Below are positions 27,191 through 35,102 of a stretch of 64,000 bases of DNA, in pieces. How positions within the stretch are numbered: position 1 is the first letter of the stretch; the number at the start of each line of letters is the position of its first letter. Below the pieces are notes generated by a model, which was not told the origin of the DNA, ran no database searches, and saw only the letters and a list, made by a program, of their open reading frames with translations. A program made the position numbers and the translations under genes. The stretch is from Cupriavidus nantongensis (lineage in GTDB: Bacteria; Pseudomonadota; Gammaproteobacteria; Burkholderiales; Burkholderiaceae). The stretch lies in NCBI RefSeq assembly GCF_001598055.1, contig NZ_CP014844.1:1612001-1676000 (forward strand), given 5' to 3'.

Positions 27191-28113
27191 GCGAGATGAT
27201 CGAGTCGGGCCGCGGCGACGCAGCCAGCCCACGTGCCACGCTGTGGGTGGCATCGATGCCGTGGTTATTCGTGGTGATCTGGAGCACCGGCTTTATCGTC
27301 GCCAAATACGGCATGCCGTACGCAGAGCCGATGACCTTCCTGTTCCTGCGCTTTGCCGGCGTGCTGGTGTTGATGGTGCCGTTCGTCTTGCTGGCGCGCG
27401 TGCCGCTGCCGCGCGTGGCGGGATCGACCGCAACCGACTGGCGCGCGGTCGGGCATATCGCCGTGGCCGGCCTGCTGCTGCAGGCGGGGTACCTGGGCGG
27501 GGTCTGGGCGGCGATCAAGCTCGGCATGCCGGCAGGCGTATCGGCGCTGATCGTCGGCATGCAGCCGATCCTGACCGCGCTGATTGCCACGCGCATGGGC
27601 GAGCGCATCGGCGCGCGCCAGTGGCTGGGCCTGCTGCTGGGCATCGCCGGCGTGGCCCTGGTGGTGGCGAACAAACTGGGCACCAGCGGCCTGACGCCGG
27701 CCAGTCTCGCGCTGGCTGGCGGAGCGTTGTTCAGCATCACCGTGGGCACGGTCTACCAGCGGCATTTCTGCCCGGTGTTCGACCTGCGCATGGGCTCGGT
27801 GATCCAGTTCGCCGCGGCGGCGCTGGCCTGCGTGCCGTTCATGTTCCTGTTCGAGACCCGGGAGGTGCAGTGGACTGGCGCGATGCTCGGCGCGCTGGCA
27901 TGGTCGGTGGTGGCGTTGTCGATCGGCGCGATCTCGCTGCTGTTCCTGCTGATCCGCCAGGGTGCGGCCACCAAGGTGTCCAGCCTGATGTACCTGACCC
28001 CGCCGACCACGGCGGTGATGGCCTGGCTTTTGTTCGGCGAGCGTTTCCCGCCGCTGGCGGCCGCCGGCATGGTGCTGGCCGCGCTGGGTGTCGCGCTTGT
28101 CATCCGTCGCTAG
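27187..28113 (+). CDS. EamA/DMT-superfamily permease
   Basis: A 308-residue inner-membrane protein with about ten transmembrane helices in two EamA repeats, starting at PWLFVVIWSTGFIVAKYGMPYAEPMTFLFLRF and VSLMYLTPPTTAVMAWLLFGERF. Such proteins usually export amino acids or metabolites. Translation overlaps the deacetylase stop by ATGA. Substrate unknown; coupling to the deacetylase hints at export of its product, which is inference. Confidence 0.9.
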   Translation: MSEMIESGRGDAASPRATLWVASMPWLFVVIWSTGFIVAKYGMPYAEPMTFLFLRFAGVLVLMVPFVLLARVPLPRVAGSTATDWRAVGHIAVAGLLLQAGYLGGVWAAIKLGMPAGVSALIVGMQPILTALIATRMGERIGARQWLGLLLGIAGVALVVANKLGTSGLTPASLALAGGALFSITVGTVYQRHFCPVFDLRMGSVIQFAAAALACVPFMFLFETREVQWTGAMLGALAWSVVALSIGAISLLFLLIRQGAATKVSSLMYLTPPTTAVMAWLLFGERFPPLAAAGMVLAALGVALVIRR

Positions 28114-28197
28114 CGGCAGCGCGTTCGTATCGCGTCGGCCGCTGGTTCAGAATATTCGTGTTTCGTACCGTCTCGCGTCCTGTCTCCTTTCCGCCCC

Positions 28198-28680
28198 ATG
28201 AAACCCCAAGCCGAATCCCGCAGCGCCTATCCGTATTTCCAGCCGATCACTACGCGTTGGATGGACAACGATGTCTATGGCCACGTTAACAACGTTGTCT
28301 ACTACAGTTATTTTGACACCGTGGTGAATACCTACCTGATCCGGCAGGGCGTGCTCGATGTCACGTCGGGTGACACCATCGGGCTGGTGATCGAGACGCA
28401 GTGCAACTACTTCTCGTCGCTCAGTTTTCCCGAGACCGTGGTAGCGGGTTTACGCGTAGCCAGGCTGGGCACGTCGAGCGTGCGCTATGAGGTCGGGCTG
28501 TTCAGCGGCGACAACGAGGTCGCTGCCGCGCAAGGGCATTTCATCCACGTCTATGTCGATCGCGCTACGCGCCGGCCGGTACCGTTGCCGGGCGCGTTGC
28601 GCGAAGCGCTGCTGCCGTTGGCGGTGACGGGCGCGGCGGCGGGGGCGGTGACGGGCGCGGTGACGGGCGCACGGGAATAG
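28198..28680 (+). CDS. Acyl-CoA thioesterase, 4HBT hot-dog fold
   Basis: A 160-residue thioesterase of the 4-hydroxybenzoyl-CoA/YbgC group. The active-site segment is WMDNDVYGHVNNVVYYSYFDT, with the family Asp and the HVNN core; the second half FVSLSF-type strand appears as YFSSLSFPETVVAGLRV. The last 20 residues are a low-complexity tail built from repeats of GAVTGA, encoded by tandem 15-bp units at about 28625-28670, not part of the fold. Acyl substrate unknown. Confidence 0.87.
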   Translation: MKPQAESRSAYPYFQPITTRWMDNDVYGHVNNVVYYSYFDTVVNTYLIRQGVLDVTSGDTIGLVIETQCNYFSSLSFPETVVAGLRVARLGTSSVRYEVGLFSGDNEVAAAQGHFIHVYVDRATRRPVPLPGALREALLPLAVTGAAAGAVTGAVTGARE

Positions 28681-28705
28681 GGCGGGGCAACAGGAGATGA
28701 ACAAG

Positions 28706-29431
28706 ATGTCCCTCGAGAAACAACCAGGGTCGCAACTCGGCTCGCAGGAGGCCGTTGACTGCGTCGATCGTGCAATCCTGACGCGGCGTTCGGTGCGGGC
28801 CTTTCTCGATACGCCCGTGCCGCGCAGCACCGTGGAAGAGATCCTGGCGGTGGCCAGCCGCGCGCCGTCCGGCACCAATACGCAGCCGTGGCGCGTCTAT
28901 GTGCTGTCGGGCGAGGCCAAGGCCAAGCTGTGCGCCGACGTGCTGGCCGCCTATGAAGATCCCGAGCGCGACAGCAAGTACCGCGAGGAATACCCGTACT
29001 ATCCGCGCGAATGGGCCGATCCGTATCTGTCGCGGCGGCGCAAGGTGGGCTGGGACCTGTATGGCCTGCTGGAGATCAGCCGCGAGGACAAGGCGCGCAT
29101 GCACGAACAGCATGCGCGCAACTTCCGTTTCTTCGATGCGCCGGTGGGCATCATCTTTACCATCGACCGCATCATGGAGCAGGGCAGCTGGCTCGACTAC
29201 GGCATGTTCCTGCAAAGCATCATGGTCGCCGCCCGCGCGCGCGGGCTCGATACCTGCCCGCAGGCGGCGTTTACGCAGTTCCACAAGATCATCGCCAGCC
29301 ACCTGCGGCTGCCACCGGAAGAAATGGTGGTGTGCGGCATGTCGCTGGGTTTTGCCGATCCGGAGGCGGTCGCCAACCGCCTCACCACGGAACGTGAGCC
29401 GGTCAGCGGGTTTGCGCGTTTTCTCTCATAG
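28706..29431 (+). CDS. Nitroreductase-family flavoprotein
   Basis: A 241-residue FMN-dependent NAD(P)H oxidoreductase of the nitroreductase superfamily. Motifs: AILTRRSVRAFLDTPVPRSTVEEIL, SRAPSGTNTQPWRVYV (FMN phosphate site), and the C-terminal VCGMSLGFADPEAVANRL. The ATG at 28706 is preferred because CAGGAG is 9 bases upstream. The ATG at 28697 three codons earlier is too close to it. The gene follows the thioesterase by 25 bp and is probably co-transcribed. Physiological substrate unknown. Confidence 0.9.
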   Translation: MSLEKQPGSQLGSQEAVDCVDRAILTRRSVRAFLDTPVPRSTVEEILAVASRAPSGTNTQPWRVYVLSGEAKAKLCADVLAAYEDPERDSKYREEYPYYPREWADPYLSRRRKVGWDLYGLLEISREDKARMHEQHARNFRFFDAPVGIIFTIDRIMEQGSWLDYGMFLQSIMVAARARGLDTCPQAAFTQFHKIIASHLRLPPEEMVVCGMSLGFADPEAVANRLTTEREPVSGFARFLS

Positions 29432-29584
29432 TGAAATTTGTTTCAACATGTAACGATGGACGCCGATATCACAAGAGACGTTCCGTATTGGCTTCGTCGC
29501 TGCAAAGGGGTAGCAAGGGTGAGCCGGACTGCGCTTGGGTCGAGCGCACGGGAGTTCGATGGCGGACGTGACGCATCACGTACT

Positions 29585-29603
29585 TTTTCCACAATGTGGA
29601 AAT
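29585..29603. promoter_or_regulatory. Palindrome containing two back-to-back DnaA-box-like 9-mers
   Basis: TTTCCACA-A-TGTGGAAA (29586-29602) is a perfect 17-bp palindrome. The left 9-mer TTTTCCACA (29585-29593) fits the DnaA-box consensus TTWTNCACA; the right one, read on the minus strand (ATTTCCACA, 29603-29595), has one mismatch. It lies about 45 bp upstream of the predicted -35 of the penicillin-binding-protein gene. Any regulator could own it. The stretch 29432-29703 holds no gene. Confidence 0.45.
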
Positions 29604-29646
29604 GTATGTGAATCGAACTTTAAGGAGCGTCTGTAAGTCTTTAATC

Positions 29647-29675
29647 TTGCTAACAATTTCTTTCTTTCCTACACT
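29647..29675 (+). promoter_or_regulatory. Probable promoter of the PBP7-like gene
   Basis: -35 TTGCTA (29647-29652), 17-base pyrimidine-rich spacer, -10 TACACT (29670-29675), 28 bp before the start codon. The stretch is noticeably A/T-richer than its surroundings. Confidence 0.5.
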
Positions 29676-29703
29676 AGCGCCATTCCTATGCGCTGAACGA
29701 ATC

Positions 29704-30939
29704 ATGTTCCGGTCTGATTCCATTTTCTCCAGATTCTTCGGCTCCACACCCTTGTCCGCCGTCGCCGCCGCGGTACTGGTGTCGGTGTCGATGGTCGCGG
29801 TGCCCGTGGCCGAGGCGGCCACCAAGGCCGCGTCCACCCAGAAAACAAGCAAAAAGCAGGCATCTTCGGCTAAATCTGACAAAAAGAGCGCATCCAAGAC
29901 GGTTGCCAAAAGCGCTCGCAACGCCAAGGTCACCAAGGTCGCCAAGTCTGCCCGGGGCGATTCGGGGTCCTCGCGCAAGGTGGTGGTGTTGAAGAAGGGC
30001 AAGCGCCACGTCGTCGTGGCGCAGCGCGCCGCCCCCGTGCGGGCGGCGTTTACCCCGTCCAAGCCGTCGCTGGGCGAAGCCATGGGTCTGCGCGATACCG
30101 ACGATGCGCTGGCGCTGCGCTCCAGCGTCGCGCTGGTGATGGACCAGAACACCAACGAGGTGCTGTTCCAGAAGAATGCCGGCGCGGTGCTGCCGATTGC
30201 GTCGATCACCAAGCTGATGACCGCGCTGGTGGTGATGGACTCGCGCCTGCCGATGGACGAGGTGCTGACCATCACCGAGGAAGACCGCGACACCGAGAAG
30301 CACAGCAGCTCGCGGCTGCGCTTCGGCACGCAGCTGACGCGCCAGGAACTGCTGCTGCTGGCGCTGATGTCCTCCGAGAACCGCGCCGCTTCGGCGCTGG
30401 GCCGCCACTACCCGGGCGGCCTGCCGGCCTTTGTGCAGGCGATGAACCGCAAGGCGCGCGAGCTGGGCATGAACGACAGCCATTTCGTCGATTCCAGCGG
30501 CCTGTCGAGCAGCAACGTGTCGAGCGCGACCGACCTGGTGCGCATGGTCAATGCCGCCTACCGCAACCCGACCATCCGCGAGTACTCGACCCAGACCGAG
30601 CATGAAGTCAACGTGCTGGGCCGCACCCAGCATTACGTCAGCACCAACCGCCTGGTGCGCGGCGGCAACTGGGACATCGGCCTGCAGAAGACCGGCTTTA
30701 TCTCCGAGGCCGGCCAGTGCCTGGTGATGCAGGCGCGCGTGCACGGGCGCAACGTGGTGATGGTGTTCCTGGATTCGGCCGGCAAGCTGTCGCGCTTTGC
30801 CGATGCCAACCGGGTCAAGGACTGGCTCGAGCATTCGCCATCGTCGCCGCAGCGCGGCTTCCCGTCGTCGCCGAACCTGACGCAGGGTCCGGGCAGCGCC
30901 CACGCGGTGCTGGCCTCGCAGCAATCGCGCGGCATCTGA
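29704..30939 (+). CDS. pbpG: D-alanyl-D-alanine endopeptidase (PBP7-like, S11)
   Basis: A 411-residue periplasmic serine peptidase that cuts peptidoglycan cross-links. Signal peptide about 1-38 (MFRSDS..., ends AEAAT). A Lys/Ser/Ala-rich basic stretch of about 70 residues follows, then the S11 domain with SxxK in IASITKLMTAL, the SxN-type motif in MSSENRAAS and the KTG triad in QKTGFISEAG. The basic linker is longer than in E. coli PbpG and could bind the cell wall. The ATG at 29704 is chosen over 29596 because it begins the signal peptide and follows the promoter. Confidence 0.92.
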   Translation: MFRSDSIFSRFFGSTPLSAVAAAVLVSVSMVAVPVAEAATKAASTQKTSKKQASSAKSDKKSASKTVAKSARNAKVTKVAKSARGDSGSSRKVVVLKKGKRHVVVAQRAAPVRAAFTPSKPSLGEAMGLRDTDDALALRSSVALVMDQNTNEVLFQKNAGAVLPIASITKLMTALVVMDSRLPMDEVLTITEEDRDTEKHSSSRLRFGTQLTRQELLLLALMSSENRAASALGRHYPGGLPAFVQAMNRKARELGMNDSHFVDSSGLSSSNVSSATDLVRMVNAAYRNPTIREYSTQTEHEVNVLGRTQHYVSTNRLVRGGNWDIGLQKTGFISEAGQCLVMQARVHGRNVVMVFLDSAGKLSRFADANRVKDWLEHSPSSPQRGFPSSPNLTQGPGSAHAVLASQQSRGI

Positions 30940-30960
30940 GCCCGCACGCCTGACCGGAAA

Positions 30961-30987
30961 AAAACGCGCCGCATTGCGGCGCGTTTT
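30961..30987 (+). terminator. Bidirectional terminator between pbpG and the FAD oxidase
   Basis: Perfect 12-bp stem AAAACGCGCCGC (30961-30972) with GCGGCGCGTTTT (30976-30987), loop ATT. T or A runs on both sides suit both convergent genes. Confidence 0.85.
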
Positions 30988-31006
30988 GCTTTGGTGGCGG
31001 CAGCCG

Positions 31007-32419
31007 TCAGAGCAGCTTGCCGGGGTTCATGATGCCGGCGGGATCGAACACCGCCTTGATCTCTCGCATCAGCCGCAATTCCAGCGGATCCTTCACCGCC
31101 AGGAAGGCATGGCGCTTGAGCTGGCCGATGCCATGCTCGGCGCTGATGCTGCCGCCGTAGCGCATCACCTCGTCCAGCACCGCATCGGTGACGGCATCGC
31201 CCTGCGTGGCTGCCCAGTCTTTGGGAGCACCGGCCGGACGCGACAGGTTGTAGTGCAGGTTGCCGTCGCCGAAGTGCCCGAACACGAAGGGCCGGATCGC
31301 GGCATCCTGCGCGCGCAGCCGGGCTTCCATCGATTCCATGAAGGCCGGGATCTGCTCGATCGGCAGCGACACGTCGTGCTTCAGGTGCGGGCCGTCGGCG
31401 CGCTGTGCTTCGGAGATTTCCTCGCGCAGCTTCCACAGCGCCTGCAGCTGCGCCAGCGAAGCGGAGACCGCGGCATCGAGGCACAGCTCGCGCTCCAGCG
31501 CCTCGCCGATGACGCGTTCCAGCAGCGCGTTCAGCGCGGCTTCATCGGTGGTATCGGCCAGTTCCACCAGCACGTAGGCCGGATAGCGCTGCGCGAACGG
31601 CTCCTGCACGCCTTCCGCATGCGCGAGCACCAGGTCCAGGCAAGCGCCGGTAAAGAACTCGAACGCCTGCAGCCGTGCGCCGCATTGCTCGAACAGCAGT
31701 TCATAGAGCGCCAGCGACTGCGCGGGCGAAGCCACCGCCGCCAGCACCACGCTGCGCGTATCGGTGCGCGGAAACAGGCGCAGCGCCGCGGCGGTGATCA
31801 CGCCGAGCGTGCCTTCGGAGCCGATCAGCAGCTGTTTCAGGTCGTAGCCGGTATTGTCCTTGCGCAGCGTGCGCAGCCCGTTGAAGACCTCGCCGTTGGG
31901 CAGCACCGCCTCGACCCCGAGCACCAGTTCGCGCGTCATGCCGTAGCGCACCACGTTGACGCCGCCGGCATTGGTAGCCAGGTTGCCGCCGATCTGGCAC
32001 GAGTCCTCCGCCGCCAGCGACAGCGGCAGCAGGCGATTGGCGTCCTGCGCCGCGCGGCGCAGGTTGCCCAGGATGCAGCCGGCCTCGGCCACCATGGTAT
32101 TGGCGATGGTGTCGAGCGAGCGCACCGCGTTCATGCGGTCCAGGCTCAGCACCACGTTCTGCGCGCGCGCGTCGGGCGTGGCGCCGCCGCACAGGCCGGT
32201 ATTGCCGCCGCGCGGCACCACCGGCACCGCGGCCTGCTGGCACAGCGCCAGCGCGCGCGACACCTCGTCGACGCTACGGGGCCGCAGCACCGCCTGCGCC
32301 TGGCCGCGGTAGATGCCGCGCCAGTCCGACAGCCACGGTGCGATGTCGTCGGGGTGGGTCAGCGCGGTGTCGGGGCCGAGGGCTTCGGCGAGCCGCTGGG
32401 CAAGGGATCCGTTTTGCAT
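31007..32419 (-). CDS. FAD-binding oxidoreductase, glycolate/D-lactate dehydrogenase type
   Basis: A 470-residue flavoprotein of the GlcD/DLD family (FAD_binding_4 plus FAD-oxidase C-domain). The FAD site is VVPRGGNTGLCGGATPD and LATNAGGVNVVRYG. The C-terminal substrate and metal site reads FVFGHFGDGNLHYN with SAEHGIGQLKRHAFL. Such enzymes oxidise D-2-hydroxy acids (glycolate, D-lactate, 2-hydroxyglutarate). A GntR regulator gene is immediately upstream (15 bp), and lldE/lldF-like genes lie 2 kb away. This suggests a lactate/hydroxy-acid theme. Confidence 0.92.
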   Translation of the reverse strand: MQNGSLAQRLAEALGPDTALTHPDDIAPWLSDWRGIYRGQAQAVLRPRSVDEVSRALALCQQAAVPVVPRGGNTGLCGGATPDARAQNVVLSLDRMNAVRSLDTIANTMVAEAGCILGNLRRAAQDANRLLPLSLAAEDSCQIGGNLATNAGGVNVVRYGMTRELVLGVEAVLPNGEVFNGLRTLRKDNTGYDLKQLLIGSEGTLGVITAAALRLFPRTDTRSVVLAAVASPAQSLALYELLFEQCGARLQAFEFFTGACLDLVLAHAEGVQEPFAQRYPAYVLVELADTTDEAALNALLERVIGEALERELCLDAAVSASLAQLQALWKLREEISEAQRADGPHLKHDVSLPIEQIPAFMESMEARLRAQDAAIRPFVFGHFGDGNLHYNLSRPAGAPKDWAATQGDAVTDAVLDEVMRYGGSISAEHGIGQLKRHAFLAVKDPLELRLMREIKAVFDPAGIMNPGKLL

Positions 32420-32434
32420 GATGGTGGTGTCTTG

Positions 32435-33184
32435 TCAGGAAAGGGATGCGGAACTGGTGGCGTCCGGCGCGGTGGCTGCGTCGTCGCGTGCGCGTAACGA
32501 AAGCCCCAGGCGGCGCGCGGCGCTTTGCAGGTGCGCCACCGCCGCCGCGCGCGCCGCGCCGGCATCGCGGCGGCGGATGGCCGCGACGATGGCCTCGTGT
32601 TCGGCCTGCACGGTCTCGGCCAGGCCGGGCTGGCGCAGCGTATTGGCGCGCGCGGTGGCGACGGCCTGGTGCAGTTGCAGGTTCAGGTACTGCAGCAGCT
32701 GGCGGTAGTACGGGTTGTGCGTGGCGGCGGCGATGCCGATATGGAAGGCCGCGTCGAGATCGGCGGCCGGCTGCGGGTCATAGAGCCGGGCCTGCAGCCG
32801 CTGCAGCAGCGCCGTCAGCGCGACCACGTCGTCATCGGTGCGGCGCACCGCGGCCAGCGCCGCGGCGGCGCCTTCCAGGTCGATGCGCAGGTCGTACAGG
32901 TCGGCCAGCTCGCCGGCGTCGAGCTCGGGTTCGCGCGGCAGCTGGAAACCGGCCGCGCCGGTGCGCGAGCGCACCGTGCAGCCGACGCCCTGGCGCGACT
33001 CGACAAAGCCCTGCGAGCGCAGGTGTTCGGTGACTTCACGGATCACGGCGGCGCTGACGCCGTATTGCTCGGCCAGCTGCCGGCCGGTCGGCAGGCGGCT
33101 GCCGACGGGGTAGGCGCCGCTTTCGATATCGGCGCGCAGCTGGCGCGTGACCTGTTCGGTAAGGGTGACGGTGCGGGTTCGCAT
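32435..33184 (-). CDS. GntR-family regulator, FadR/FCD type
   Basis: A 249-residue regulator. N-terminal winged helix: EQVTRQLRADIESGAYPVGSRLPTGRQLAEQYGVSAAVIREVTEHLRSQGFVESRQGVG. The C-terminal all-helical FCD ligand domain (about 95-230) includes LYDLRIDLEGAAAALAA and the metal-binding DAAFHIGIAAATHN. FCD members sense lactate, pyruvate or similar acids. It lies just upstream of the FAD oxidase on the same strand, so it probably controls that gene and itself (inference). Confidence 0.92.
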   Translation of the reverse strand: MRTRTVTLTEQVTRQLRADIESGAYPVGSRLPTGRQLAEQYGVSAAVIREVTEHLRSQGFVESRQGVGCTVRSRTGAAGFQLPREPELDAGELADLYDLRIDLEGAAAALAAVRRTDDDVVALTALLQRLQARLYDPQPAADLDAAFHIGIAAATHNPYYRQLLQYLNLQLHQAVATARANTLRQPGLAETVQAEHEAIVAAIRRRDAGAARAAAVAHLQSAARRLGLSLRARDDAATAPDATSSASLS

Positions 33185-33267
33185 GATCGTCGATTATAAG
33201 GTTTGCAGGTTATCTGAAAACATAGGGTAAACGTTAGGGTTAGGAAATCTGCGGTATCAAAAAGCAA

Positions 33268-33302
33268 AACGCGCGGACTGCCTCGCTGGCAGCCCGCGCG
33301 TT
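33268..33302 (-). terminator. Terminator downstream of the IclR gene
   Basis: Stem AACGCGCGG (33268-33276) with CCGCGCGTT (33294-33302) plus inner CTGCC/GGCAG, loop TCGCT. The minus strand continues into TTTGCTTTTTGA. It lies 22 bases past the IclR stop. Confidence 0.7.
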
Positions 33303-33324
33303 GGCGGCAATGGGGCGGGTGGCG

Positions 33325-34110
33325 TCAGGCCGCGGCTTCGGTCACGTAGCCCATGCCGCGCGAGATCTGCAGGGCAGTGTCCTTCAGGTTTTGCAGCCAG
33401 CTGTCCTGCAGCCGGTCCGCCGGCGCCGACAGCGACAGGCCCGCCACGAGCCGGCGCGAGTCGTCATAGATGCCGGCGGCGATGCAGCGCACCCCCAGTT
33501 CCAGCTCTTCGTTGTCGCGGGCATAGCCGTTGGTGCGGACCCAGTTGAGTTCGCGTTCGAGCTTGGCCAGGTCGGTGATCGAGGTGCGGGTGTGGCCGGC
33601 CAGCCCGGTGCGGGTGGCGTAGTTGCGCACGCGTGCCGACTCGTCGGCGGCCAGGAACAGCTTGCCCACCGAGGTCAAATGCAGCGGGGCGCGGCCGCCG
33701 ATCGCGCGCACCACCTGCATGCCCGAGCGCTCGCTGTACGCGCGCTCGATATAGACGATCTCGTCGCCCTGGCGCACCGACAGGTTGACGGTCTGGCCGG
33801 TGACGCGGTGCAGCGCGCGCATCGGCGCCAGCGCCGCGTCGCGCACCGACAGGCGCGCCTTGACCAGGTTGCCCAGCTCCAGCAGCCGCATGCCGAGCCG
33901 GTAGCTGCCGGGGTCGGAGCGGTCGACGAAGCGGCACGCAACCATGTCGTTGAGGATGCGGTGCGCGGTGGACGGATGCAGGCCGGTGGCGAGCGACAGC
34001 TCTTTCAGGCTGACCGGGTCGGCATGCTGCGCGAGGGCGTCCAGCAGGGTCATCATGCGCTCGATGACCTGGATGGACGTCTTGCCGGGTGACTTGTCTG
34101 CGTCGGACAT
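33325..34110 (-). CDS. IclR-family regulator
   Basis: A 261-residue regulator. N-terminal winged helix: SIQVIERMMTLLDALAQHADPVSLKELSLATGLHPSTAHRILNDMVACRFVDR. The C-terminal effector domain contains LHLTSVGKLFLAADE, the Asp/Cys-rich ELGVRCIAAGIYD and the ending LSLSAPADRL. Start MSDADKSPGKTS at 34110 gives family length; an ATG at 34143 is also in frame, and neither has a clear ribosome-binding site. It is divergent from lldE, with overlapping TGAAA inverted repeats between the two genes, so it is the likely regulator of lldEF (inference). Confidence 0.9.
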   Translation of the reverse strand: MSDADKSPGKTSIQVIERMMTLLDALAQHADPVSLKELSLATGLHPSTAHRILNDMVACRFVDRSDPGSYRLGMRLLELGNLVKARLSVRDAALAPMRALHRVTGQTVNLSVRQGDEIVYIERAYSERSGMQVVRAIGGRAPLHLTSVGKLFLAADESARVRNYATRTGLAGHTRTSITDLAKLERELNWVRTNGYARDNEELELGVRCIAAGIYDDSRRLVAGLSLSAPADRLQDSWLQNLKDTALQISRGMGYVTEAAA

Positions 34111-34176
34111 GTTGGGAAAAGTAGAAATGTTGCCTTGCGGCATTTTTAAGCGTCTGCCTGATTCTATCTCGCATCG

Positions 34177-34197
34177 TGAAAATTTCAATAGGTGAAA
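34177..34197. promoter_or_regulatory. Overlapping TGAAA/TTTCA repeats, probable IclR operator
   Basis: Three half-sites alternate within 21 bp: TGAAA (34177-34181), TTTCA (34183-34187) and TGAAA (34193-34197). They form two overlapping inverted repeats in the iclR-lldE intergenic region, 67 bp upstream of the IclR start. The stretch 34198-34346 otherwise holds the lldE promoter region. Confidence 0.5.
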
Positions 34198-34346
34198 TGA
34201 CATTACGGTAAGAGTCTGTCCGTGATGTCGCACCGCCGAGTGCCGTGCATGGCACCGCATTCATCGGGCCGATGAACGCTTTGTGCGCCACCCGCGGCGC
34301 CGAACGCGCATAATTGCGGGGTTTCAGGGTCTGGGAGAAGTCAACA

Positions 34347-35072
34347 ATGCGAGTCGGTCTGTTCCACACCTGCCTGGTGGACCTGATGCGCCCGGAGATC
34401 GGTTTTTCGGTGCTCAAGCTGCTGGAAGCCGCCGGCTACGAGGTCATGGTGCCCGAGGCGCAGACCTGCTGCGGCCAGCCGGCCTACAACTCGGGGGAGC
34501 GCGCGGTGTCGCGCGACCTGGCCGAGAAATTCCTGCGCGAGTTCGAGATGTTCGACTACATCGTGGTGCCGTCGGGCAGTTGCGGCGGCATGATCCGGCA
34601 CCACTACGCCGACCTGCTGCGCGACGATCCGGAGCTGAACGGCCGCTACGAGCGGCTGCGCGAGCGCGTGTTCGAGCTGACCGATTTCCTTGCCAGCGTG
34701 GCCCGGATCGAGACCCTGCCGTCGACGTTCGCGGGCCAGGTCACCTACCACGATTCGTGTTCCGGCCTGCGTGAACTCGGGGTCAAGCAGCAGCCGCGCG
34801 CGTTGCTGTCGCGCCTGCCCGGCGTGCAGCTGACCGAGATGAAGGACTGCGAGGCCTGCTGCGGTTTCGGCGGTACCTTCTCGGTCAAGTACGGCAATAT
34901 CTCCACGGCCATCGTCGACGAGAAATGCGCCAATATCCAGGCCACCGGCGCCGATGCCGTGGTGCTGGGCGACCTGGGCTGCATGCTCAATATCGAAGGC
35001 CGCCTGCGCCGCACCGGCGACAGCCGCACCCGCGTGCTGCATATCGCGCAGGTGCTGGCAGGCGACGCCTGA
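34347..35072 (+). CDS. lldE: L-lactate utilization Fe-S subunit LldE (LutA/YkgE type)
   Basis: A 241-residue cysteine-rich protein with two CCG domains (PEAQTCCGQPAYNSGE; KDCEACCGFGGTFSVKYG) plus SGSCGGM and HDSCSGLRELGV. This is the LutA/YkgE family, a subunit of the non-flavin L-lactate dehydrogenase complex. The ATG at 34347 has GGGAGAAG upstream; a longer frame from 34314 is less likely. It heads lldE-lldF-small gene. Function from family; in vivo substrate is inference. Confidence 0.93.
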   Translation: MRVGLFHTCLVDLMRPEIGFSVLKLLEAAGYEVMVPEAQTCCGQPAYNSGERAVSRDLAEKFLREFEMFDYIVVPSGSCGGMIRHHYADLLRDDPELNGRYERLRERVFELTDFLASVARIETLPSTFAGQVTYHDSCSGLRELGVKQQPRALLSRLPGVQLTEMKDCEACCGFGGTFSVKYGNISTAIVDEKCANIQATGADAVVLGDLGCMLNIEGRLRRTGDSRTRVLHIAQVLAGDA

Positions 35073-35102
35073 CCGCGACGACACCATCAGGAATTCGCCA
35101 CG

